Below, piece after piece: positions 1 to 5,184 of a stretch of 9,217 nt of DNA. The translations under genes and the position numbers were made by a program. The notes under the pieces are model-generated. The model was not told the origin of the DNA. It did not search any database and saw only the letters and a list, made by a program, of their open reading frames with translations. The stretch is taken from contig JAUWSZ010000053.1 in NCBI GenBank assembly GCA_030609865.1, positions 1 to 9,217 of the forward strand, given 5' to 3'. Within the stretch, counting starts at the first letter, position 1. Every line of letters starts with the position of its first letter. The stretch comes from a bacterium (GTDB lineage: Bacteria > Desulfobacterota > DSWW01).

Positions 1-59
1 CGCCTTCGGCGCTTCGCAATGTGCAAGGTGTGTGACAAGGTACACTCCCCCTCATCCTG

Positions 60-82
60 CCTTCTCCCCAAAGGGGAGAAGG
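60..82. repeat. Perfect palindrome CCTTCTCCCC-AAA-GGGGAGAAGG
   Basis: CCTTCTCCCC (60-69) and GGGGAGAAGG (73-82) are exact reverse complements around an AAA loop, preceded by CCCTCATCCTG. This resembles the CCCTCACCCT...CTCCCCAAAGGGGAGAGG class of intergenic palindromes found dispersed in many bacterial genomes. No T-run follows on either strand, so it is not a convincing intrinsic terminator, although its transcript would form a strong hairpin. Confidence 0.6.
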
Positions 83-107
83 AATCTTCGTAAGCTGGAT
101 GCTTCTT

Positions 108-132
108 CGCGTTGCTCCTCGCAATGTCCGCC
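108..132. repeat. Dispersed repeat, copy 2 (partial)
   Basis: CTCCTCGCAATGTCCGCC (115-132), with CGCGTTG just before it, matches the right half of the fuller copies at 1451-1488 and 4496-4534. A shorter match (GCTTCGCAATGT, 11-22) lies at the left edge of the window. The shared core is CGCAATGTCC preceded by a CG-rich stretch. All copies are intergenic. Confidence 0.5.
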
Positions 133-141
133 TTTTAGGTT

Positions 142-279
142 TTAGGAGCACTTCTGCTCTCTCAAGTAGCGAAGGAATGCCTCTATAGCCGGGGGTTTGG
201 CGTGGTTTCTAACATCCACCTGGTTGTTTTGGGGAATGCGCACAGGTTCTTTTGATCCCTGCTGCCTGATCAGGTATGC
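142..279 (-). pseudogene. Possible gene remnant, 45 codons, no start
   Basis: On the minus strand an open frame runs from just after a TAA at 280-282 to a TAA stop at 142-144. It reads AYLIRQQGSKEPVRIPQ near its start and ends FLRYLREQKCS. The composition is protein-like, with mixed charged and hydrophobic residues and an amphipathic C-terminal helix pattern. There is no ATG, GTG or TTG with a ribosome binding site at its head, so if real it is the 3' end of a broken gene whose front has been lost. I do not recognise the family. A chance open frame of this length is quite possible in this GC range. Confidence 0.2.
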
Positions 280-280
280 T
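252..280 (+). promoter_or_regulatory. Candidate promoter for the ferredoxin-like gene
   Basis: TTGATC (252-257) and TATGCT (275-280) are separated by 17 bp, each matching four of six positions of the sigma70 consensus. TATGAT follows at 281-286 as an alternative -10. A perfect 10-bp palindrome, CCTGATCAGG (265-274), fills the spacer and could be an operator. The putative start of transcription would leave a leader of about 70 nt before the ATG at 361. The matches are moderate, so this is a suggestion only. Confidence 0.3.
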
Positions 281-344
281 TATGATTTCCGATAGAATTG
301 GTCGGAAGCCAAACGGGTTGTGTGCAACGAGGGCTTGAAACCAC

Positions 345-355
345 AAGGAGAGGAG
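345..355 (+). promoter_or_regulatory. Ribosome binding site fixing the start at 361
   Basis: AAGGAGAGGAG lies 5 nt upstream of the ATG at 361. It decides in favour of this start over the in-frame TTG at 298, which would add 21 residues (with no resemblance to a domain) to the N-terminus. Confidence 0.8.
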
Positions 356-360
356 AAACG

Positions 361-1416
361 ATGAGCGAGGATGTCTACACCAGGCTCAGGGAGTTCATGG
401 ACAAGATGCCGGTAGGATACCCGGAGACGCCGACCGGGGTGGAGATCAAGATCCTGAAGAAACTGTATTCGCCGGAAGAGGCGGAGCTCACCATGAAGTT
501 GAAGAGCGAGCCCGAAGAGGTTCCGGCGACCGCCAAGCGCATCGGCGTTGACGAGAAGGAGTTGGCGGAGAAGCTCGAGGACATGGCCCTGAAGGGTTTG
601 ATCTACAGGGTGCGCTCAGGGGACAAGAAGCTCTACCAGGCCTTCCAGTTTATCGTCGGGGTATATGAGTTTCAGCTGCCCCACCTCGACAAGGAATTCT
701 GCGAGCTTTTCGAAGAGTATCTGCCTTACATGGGTCTGCAAATGGCGTCCGTCAAGACCGCCCAGCTCCGTGTGGTTCCGGTCGAGTCGGCTGTGGGGAA
801 GGGGGGGACGGTCGAGCCCTACAACCAGATCCGGGATCTGGTCAAGGAGCAGAAGGTTATTTGCGTACAGGATTGTATCTGCCGCAAGGAGCAGGACCTC
901 CTGGGCAATCCTTGTGAGAAGCCCAAAGAGATTTGTATCGGGTTCGGGGACATGGGGCAGTTCACGATCGACAACAACGCCGGACGGAAGATCGATGTGG
1001 ACGAGTGCTTGAAGCTTCTCGACAAGGCGGAAGAGGCGGGGCTCGTCCTTCAGCCGAGCAACACCGAAAACCTGGAATGGATCTGCTGCTGCTGCTCCTG
1101 TTGCTGCCCGGGGCTGAAGATCGCGAAGTCGACGCCCAAGCCCCAGGACCTGATTCACTCCTACTACGAGGCGAAGATCGACCCGGATGAGTGCACGGCC
1201 TGTGGGGACTGTATCGAGCGGTGCCCGATGGATGCGATCCAGGAAGGCGACAATGTTTCCGAGATGGTCGACGGCAGGTGCATCGGATGCGGGCTCTGCG
1301 TGTCCGTCTGCCCGGTCGAGGCGATCACCCTGGAGCCGAAACCCGGGATGGAAGCACCTCCCAAGGACGTGTCGGACATGCTGAACAGGATCGCCGTAGA
1401 GAGAGGCGTGGCGTAG
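361..1416 (+). CDS. Winged-helix, cysteine-rich 4Fe-4S ferredoxin protein
   Basis: The 351-residue product is predicted to be cytoplasmic; no signal peptide or membrane segment is visible. Residues ~22-95 look like a winged-helix fold (helix-rich, ending in a short GLIYRVRSGDKKLYQ wing). The middle has a cysteine group CVQDCIC...C...C (Cys168, 172, 174, 185, 192) and then CCCCSCCC (242-249). The C-terminus carries two CxxCxxCxxxCP motifs (Cys278/281/284/288 and Cys307/310/313/317), the classic 2x[4Fe-4S] ferredoxin domain. In all there are 22 cysteines. The likely role is electron transfer or Fe-S based sensing in an anaerobe; the exact partner is unknown. The ATG at 361 is chosen because AAGGAGAGGAG (345-355) sits 5 nt before it; an upstream in-frame TTG at 298 lacks such a site. 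The gene stands alone and converges on the kinase gene. Related proteins are usually annotated simply as 4Fe-4S binding protein. Confidence 0.85.
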   Translation: MSEDVYTRLREFMDKMPVGYPETPTGVEIKILKKLYSPEEAELTMKLKSEPEEVPATAKRIGVDEKELAEKLEDMALKGLIYRVRSGDKKLYQAFQFIVGVYEFQLPHLDKEFCELFEEYLPYMGLQMASVKTAQLRVVPVESAVGKGGTVEPYNQIRDLVKEQKVICVQDCICRKEQDLLGNPCEKPKEICIGFGDMGQFTIDNNAGRKIDVDECLKLLDKAEEAGLVLQPSNTENLEWICCCCSCCCPGLKIAKSTPKPQDLIHSYYEAKIDPDECTACGDCIERCPMDAIQEGDNVSEMVDGRCIGCGLCVSVCPVEAITLEPKPGMEAPPKDVSDMLNRIAVERGVA

Positions 1417-1497
1417 TTGGTGAGCTGACGAAGCTGGGTAGGGTGCTGGGGGATTGCCGCGTCGCTGGCGCTCCTCGCAATGTCCGCCGCTGGGATA
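1417..1497. other. Convergent intergenic gap, no clear terminator
   Basis: This 81-bp gap separates the stop codons of two converging genes. It contains one full dispersed repeat copy (1451-1488) that can fold into a GC-rich imperfect hairpin on either strand. No stem followed by a T-run is seen, so termination of both genes may depend on Rho or on the repeat hairpin. Confidence 0.5.
1451..1488. repeat. Dispersed repeat, copy 3 (full)
   Basis: The sequence starts GGATTGCCGCGTCGCTGGCG and continues with CTCCTCGCAATGTCCGCC. The ends GGATTGC and GCAATGTCC are near-complementary, giving an imperfect hairpin. A closely similar unit occurs at 4496-4534, and right-half copies lie near 108-132 and 11-22. 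All copies lie between genes, as expected for REP-like palindromic units. Confidence 0.6.
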
Positions 1498-4254
1498 TTA
1501 CTCTCCGGTCATGACTTTGAGCAGCGTTTCGCCCAAGTCTTCGATCCGGTAGGGTTTGGTGATAACGGCACGGAAACCGTGTGCCCGGAAGTCGGACATG
1601 ACCGGATCGGTCGAATAGCCGCTCGAGACGATAAGCTTTGCATCGGGATCGATTCGTAAGAGTTCCTGGGCGGCTTCCTTGCCGCCCATGCCGCCCGGGA
1701 TGGTCAGGTCCATGACGACCACATCGATCGGCCGGCCGGATGAGACAGCCTCTTGATAGATCTTGATTCCTTCAGCCCCGTCTTGTGCGCTCTCGACTTC
1801 ATATCCGAGCCGGCGGAGTGCCTGGCCGATCGCTCGTCGAAGGGTGTCATCGTCGTCAATCAGCAGAACCCTCCCTTCTCCTCTGTAGGATGCGTCCCTT
1901 TTGGCGCCTCTCTTTGTCGCGCCTTCCGGCAGGGCAGGCAAGTAGACATGGACCTTCGTTCCTCCTCCTAGCCGGGATTCGACTCGCAAGGCCCCGTTGT
2001 GCCGTTTGACGATCGAGAAGGAGGTGGAGAGCCCGAGGCCGCTCCCCTTCTGTTTGGTCGTGAAAAAGGGATCGAATATCTTCTGCAGATGATCTTCCGG
2101 TATCCCGAGGCCCTGGTCGGTGATCGAGATCTTCACGTGGTGGCCTGGCTCGAGGGGCAAGGGGTCTTCCTCCGTGATGGTGACGTTTTCCGCATGCACC
2201 CGGATGACACCGCCTCCGGGCATGGCCTGGTCGGCGTTCAGGATCACGTTCTGGATGACCTGACCGATTTGTCCTTCGTCCGCCTCGACGGGCCAGAGGT
2301 CTTCGGGAAGATCGTGCTCGCACCTGACATTCGATCCGCTCAAGGCAAAGTCAACCGTGTCCTGGATCAGGGTCGGGATGAGTACCGTCTTTTTGATCGG
2401 CTCCCCCCCCTTGGCAAAGGTGAGCAGCTGTTGTGTCAGCCCCTTCCCCCGCAAGGACGCCTTCTCTGCGTCTGCCAGCATGTCTTGAATGTCTTTCTCG
2501 AGCGCACCGTACATCTGCGCCATCGAGATGTTGGTCAGGACAGCGGTCAGGATGTTGTTGAAGTCGTGGGCGATGCCCCCGCAGAGAATTCCGAGGGATT
2601 CCAGTTTTTCTGCCTTCTCGAGCGTTTCTTCCATCCGCTTGCGCTCCGTTATGTCACGGCAGTTCACGATGATGGCGCCCAGTGCAGGGTGATTGAGAAG
2701 GTTGTTGCCGACGGATTCATGGACTCGCCAGGAACCGTCTTTGTGTCGGAAACGATACTGGAGGAGGATGAGTTGTCCGGGGTTTTTCAGGCATCTCTCG
2801 AATCCAGCCATCGTGTTCGTCATGTCTTCCGGGTGAATGTAGTCGAAGGCTGTCTGTCCGCTCATCTCCTCCGATGTGTAACCGAGAGACTTTTCCAGTG
2901 CCGGGTTCGTATAGCGCACCTTTCCGTCCGGGTCGAGGAGGACAATAATATCCGAGGAATTCCGGACGAGGAGCCTATGGCGTTCTACGCTTCTTCGGAA
3001 TTTTTCTTCCAACTGTTTCCGGTCGGTGATGTCCCGGACATTCAAGACGATCGCGCGCATGGCCGGATTGGCGAGAACGTTGATGGCGACCGCCTCCACG
3101 AATCTCCAGGAGCCATCCTTTCGACGGAGGCGGTACTGAACGTTCAACAGCTCATCCGGGCTTTCCAGAAGCCTGGCGTACGCGGCCACCACAGGTGCCC
3201 TGTCTTCAGGATGAACGTGGTCGAAGCCCATACGTTCGATCACCTCGTCCGGAGTGTATCCGAGGATTCGTTCGGCTGCCGGGCTGATGTACCGGAAGCT
3301 GTTGTCCGGGTTGATGATGGTGATGATGTCCGGAGAGTTCTGTGCGAGGAGCCGGTAGCGTTCCTCGCTGTGGCGCAGTGCCTCTTCGGTGCGTTTTCGA
3401 TCCGTCAGGCTTCGAAAGGTTGCGACGAGAACCGGGACGCCATCTACCTGGATGATTTGCGCCAACAATTCAACGGGCACCTCTGTTCCGTCCGAGGAAA
3501 CAAGGGTCGTCTCGATGGGGCGCCCGTGGTCGGATTCCGCCATCTGCCTTTCGAAGAGCGTACGCATCGATTGTTCCAGTCGAGAGGGGGCCAGCTTCGT
3601 GTAGTGCATGCCGACGATGTCCAGCAGTGGCCTCGACAGCAATTCCGACGCGGCCGGGTTGGCATCCAGGATTCTGCCGGATGCCGGATCGAAAACGAAG
3701 ATTGCGTCGAGCGAGCCCTCGAACAACGCTCGGAACCGCTCTTCGCTCTCCCGGAGTGTCCTCTCCGCCCTTTTGATGTCGGTTACATCCCGGAAGGTGA
3801 CAACCACACCCCAGGGATCTCCCTTCTCGTTGTTGATGAAGGAAGCGCTTGCGGAAAGGGGAGCCTCACGGCCGTCCGTGGTGACAAAGGTGAATTCCAC
3901 GGGTGGAGTGTGTTTTCCACCGAAGGCGAGTTCTGTGACTTGCCTGATTTCGTCGAGTTCTTCCTCTTTGACCGCTTCCTGCAGAAATTCGGAGAAGTGC
4001 CTTCCCGTGACCTGCGCTTGCTTGTATCCCGACATCCTTTCATGGGCCTTGTTGACGAAGAGGAACCTCCCGTCAAGGTCGAGCAGTATCAACGGATCGG
4101 CCATCGCCTCAATAACATTGAAGGTCGCCTCATTCCCCCCCTGTTGCGTGATCCTCAACTTGTCCGTCTGCGAGGCCTCGAGTGCGGCAACCTGCTCGCG
4201 CAGGTCCTGCAGTTCATCGATGAGTTGGGACTTGGTCTTGCTTGTGTCATGCAT
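1498..4254 (-). CDS. Hybrid sensor histidine kinase, four PAS domains plus REC
   Basis: This 918-residue soluble kinase begins with a short coiled coil (~5-27). Four PAS domains follow (about 44-160, 170-285, 296-412 and 422-536), each ending in a DxTxxKR/DRKR-type linker. The HisKA segment has GGIAHDFNNIL with the predicted phospho-histidine His563. The ATPase domain shows the N box (Asn673 in NVILNADQAM), the G1 box DQGLGIP (713-719), FDPFFTTK (727-734) and the G2 box GSGLGLS (737-743). The C-terminal receiver has the acidic pocket DDDD (800-803), phospho-acceptor Asp849 in VMDLTIPGG and Lys900 in TKP. There is no transmembrane segment, so the signal is probably cytoplasmic (redox, oxygen or a small ligand), but no specific cofactor motif can be named. 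PAS3 and PAS4 are close copies. No separate response regulator is next to it, so its output partner lies elsewhere. The ATG at 4252-4254 has only a weak ribosome binding site. The promoter and an inverted-repeat element lie just upstream. Confidence 0.93.
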   Translation of the reverse strand: MHDTSKTKSQLIDELQDLREQVAALEASQTDKLRITQQGGNEATFNVIEAMADPLILLDLDGRFLFVNKAHERMSGYKQAQVTGRHFSEFLQEAVKEEELDEIRQVTELAFGGKHTPPVEFTFVTTDGREAPLSASASFINNEKGDPWGVVVTFRDVTDIKRAERTLRESEERFRALFEGSLDAIFVFDPASGRILDANPAASELLSRPLLDIVGMHYTKLAPSRLEQSMRTLFERQMAESDHGRPIETTLVSSDGTEVPVELLAQIIQVDGVPVLVATFRSLTDRKRTEEALRHSEERYRLLAQNSPDIITIINPDNSFRYISPAAERILGYTPDEVIERMGFDHVHPEDRAPVVAAYARLLESPDELLNVQYRLRRKDGSWRFVEAVAINVLANPAMRAIVLNVRDITDRKQLEEKFRRSVERHRLLVRNSSDIIVLLDPDGKVRYTNPALEKSLGYTSEEMSGQTAFDYIHPEDMTNTMAGFERCLKNPGQLILLQYRFRHKDGSWRVHESVGNNLLNHPALGAIIVNCRDITERKRMEETLEKAEKLESLGILCGGIAHDFNNILTAVLTNISMAQMYGALEKDIQDMLADAEKASLRGKGLTQQLLTFAKGGEPIKKTVLIPTLIQDTVDFALSGSNVRCEHDLPEDLWPVEADEGQIGQVIQNVILNADQAMPGGGVIRVHAENVTITEEDPLPLEPGHHVKISITDQGLGIPEDHLQKIFDPFFTTKQKGSGLGLSTSFSIVKRHNGALRVESRLGGGTKVHVYLPALPEGATKRGAKRDASYRGEGRVLLIDDDDTLRRAIGQALRRLGYEVESAQDGAEGIKIYQEAVSSGRPIDVVVMDLTIPGGMGGKEAAQELLRIDPDAKLIVSSGYSTDPVMSDFRAHGFRAVITKPYRIEDLGETLLKVMTGE

Positions 4255-4282
4255 TGCTGTTATTTCCCGGTCCTATGGAGGC

Positions 4283-4443
4283 GCCTAGGAGGCTGTTGAA
4301 AAAGTACCATCTGCGGCGTTCGGCTTCATCCCTCGTCATTCAACGTACAGGCAGTACGCCTCATTCCTCGGGATTTCGCCTGCCATGCAACTGGAACTTT
4401 TTGAACAGCCTCCAGCAGCCACTTTTTCAACGGGCTGCTAGGC
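4283..4443. mobile_element. MITE-like inverted-repeat element, 161 bp
   Basis: The outer arms 4283-4305 and 4421-4443 are inverted repeats matching at 20 of 23 positions; both begin GCCTAG and end GTTGAAAAAGT when read inward. A second inverted copy of the arm lies at 4396-4413 and matches the left arm 4288-4305 at 17 of 18 positions. The centre has a small stem CGTAC-AGGCA-GTACG (4344-4358). There is no open reading frame of note. Ends of the type GGCTGTTGAAAAAG occur in insertion sequences and short non-autonomous repeats of Desulfobacterota, so this is probably a transposase-less derivative. I see no clear target-site duplication. Confidence 0.65.
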
Positions 4444-4445
4444 AC

Positions 4446-4475
4446 ATCATACCGTATGGATTGCCCTGATGACAA
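4446..4475 (-). promoter_or_regulatory. Sigma70-like promoter facing the kinase gene
   Basis: Read on the minus strand, TTGTCA (4470-4475) and TATGAT (4446-4451) each match five of six consensus positions, with an 18-bp spacer. Transcription would start near 4439, inside the outer arm of the inverted-repeat element, giving the kinase mRNA a leader of about 185 nt that consists almost entirely of that element. Confidence 0.5.
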
Positions 4476-4495
4476 AACAAAGAAGAGAAACCCCT

Positions 4496-4534
4496 GGATT
4501 GCCGTGTCGGCTTGACGCCTCGCAATGTCCACCC
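4496..4534. repeat. Dispersed repeat, copy 4 (full)
   Basis: The copy starts GGATTGCCGTGTCGGCTTGA and continues with CGCCTCGCAATGTCCACCC. It matches the unit at 1451-1488 with several substitutions and a one- or two-base length change in the centre. The conserved parts are the ends GGATTGCCG and CTCGCAATGTCC, which can pair imperfectly. Confidence 0.55.
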
Positions 4535-4595
4535 GGTAGTGTCAAAGGATGCCTGCGCAGGGGAAGGGGATTGAATGCCGGTGCAGGGGGGGACG

Positions 4596-4630
4596 AAAAA
4601 AAGGGCCGGAGACTCGGTCCCTGGCCCTTT
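4596..4630 (-). terminator. Rho-independent terminator of the V-type ATPase operon
   Basis: Read on the minus strand, AAAGGGCC pairs with GGCCCTTT, with an inner GGGAC/GTCTC stem around a CGA loop, and the hairpin runs directly into a run of seven T. It lies about 95 nt after the ntpK stop codon. This is a textbook intrinsic terminator and marks the 3' end of the operon, separating it from the kinase gene that follows on the same strand. Confidence 0.9.
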
Positions 4631-4724
4631 GAATGAATAAGTCGGGGCGCCAATCTTCGGTGCTGCTGCACTCAATGAAAGTGCTGGACAGCCCTGTCGG
4701 TCCCAAGAGGAGGGCCCTCTGGCG

Positions 4725-5162
4725 TCAAACTCCGATATTGCCTGCGATGATCAGGCCGCCAACCATGGCGAAGAGCGCGAAGCTCTCGACGATACCCACA
4801 GCAGCGAAGCATTTACCGAAGATTTCCGGTTTCTTCGTGGAGGCCTGGATCCCCGTTCCGGCCACGCGTCCCTGGAGAATCGCAGAGGTCATCATGGCGA
4901 GCCCGCAGAAGACACCGATGGCGAGCAGGCCGAGCCCCATGCCCGCGTTGACCTTGCCGATCAGGACGAACATCAACACGATCCCGTAAATCGTCTGTGA
5001 GGAGGGCGCAGCGGACATACCGATGAACTTCCCGTGTCCCTCGTCCACCTTGGCCATCGCACCATGCGAGGCCGCCCCCGCCACGTAGCATCCGATCGAA
5101 CTGCCGATAGCGGCTAGTCCCAAACAGGCCGCACATCCCGCATAGCCTAAAGAAGCGTCCAT
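4725..5162 (-). CDS. ntpK: V/A-type ATPase subunit K (c-ring proteolipid)
   Basis: This 145-residue membrane protein forms the rotor ring that carries the transported ion. It has four predicted helices (about 5-32, 53-76, 77-105 and 113-141), i.e. two fused hairpins, as in Enterococcus hirae NtpK and unlike the two-helix Thermus subunit. The ion-carrying glutamate is Glu126 in the IVESFAL motif of helix 4. Aligned with E. hirae NtpK, Gln65, Gln110, Tyr68 and Glu139 correspond to Gln56, Gln97, Tyr59 and Glu126, while Thr64 is Ser55 and Leu61 is Ala52. This set suggests Na+ rather than H+ transport (inference). The first hairpin lacks a carboxylate, as is usual in the family. An ideal ribosome binding site, AGGAGG (5169-5174), lies 6 nt before the ATG. 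It is the last gene of the operon, 22 nt after ntpI, and the strong ribosome binding site fits a subunit needed in many copies. It is called atpK in Chlamydia and Borrelia. Confidence 0.95.
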   Translation of the reverse strand: MDASLGYAGCAACLGLAAIGSSIGCYVAGAASHGAMAKVDEGHGKFIGMSAAPSSQTIYGIVLMFVLIGKVNAGMGLGLLAIGVFCGLAMMTSAILQGRVAGTGIQASTKKPEIFGKCFAAVGIVESFALFAMVGGLIIAGNIGV

Positions 5163-5184
5163 CTGATTCCTCCTGTCCTTTTTG

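Larger units (their letters stand above)
1..360. other. Gene-poor region with dispersed repeats
   Basis: No convincing complete gene is visible here. The stretch holds two partial copies of a GCAATGTCC-type dispersed repeat (near 11-22 and 108-132), a perfect 10-bp stem palindrome at 60-82, a short start-less open frame on the minus strand (142-279), and a candidate promoter (252-280) and ribosome binding site for the gene at 361. The repeat content suggests intergenic DNA that has collected small mobile or palindromic sequences. Confidence 0.6.
4255..4724. other. Non-coding region between kinase and ATPase operon
   Basis: This 470-bp stretch holds no gene. From left to right it contains a 28-bp leader end before the kinase ATG, the 161-bp inverted-repeat element (4283-4443), a promoter facing the kinase (4446-4475), a dispersed repeat (4496-4534), a 10-bp palindrome CCTGCGCAGG (4552-4561), the operon terminator (4596-4630) and about 94 bp of trailer after ntpK. 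Confidence 0.7.

Noticed and set aside
60..82. Palindrome as an intrinsic terminator
   Set aside because: The stem is strong but no T-run follows on either strand, and no gene end is visible next to it.
298..360. N-terminal extension of the ferredoxin-like protein from a TTG at 298
   Set aside because: The AAGGAGAGGAG site directly before the ATG at 361 and the lack of one before 298 make the shorter form far more likely.
616..1158. 180-codon minus-strand frame opposite the ferredoxin-like gene
   Set aside because: The plus strand carries the ferredoxin motifs and a strong ribosome binding site; the opposite frame is a codon-bias artefact.
1999..4299. 766-codon open frame on the plus strand antisense to the kinase
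   Set aside because: The minus-strand frame encodes a complete kinase with all catalytic motifs. The antisense frame shows no domain and no ribosome binding site, and is open only because of the codon bias of the real gene.
4552..4561. Palindrome CCTGCGCAGG as an operator
   Set aside because: It is only 10 bp in a GC-rich stretch, about 75 bp upstream of the kinase promoter hexamers, with no second copy. Nothing ties it to regulation.
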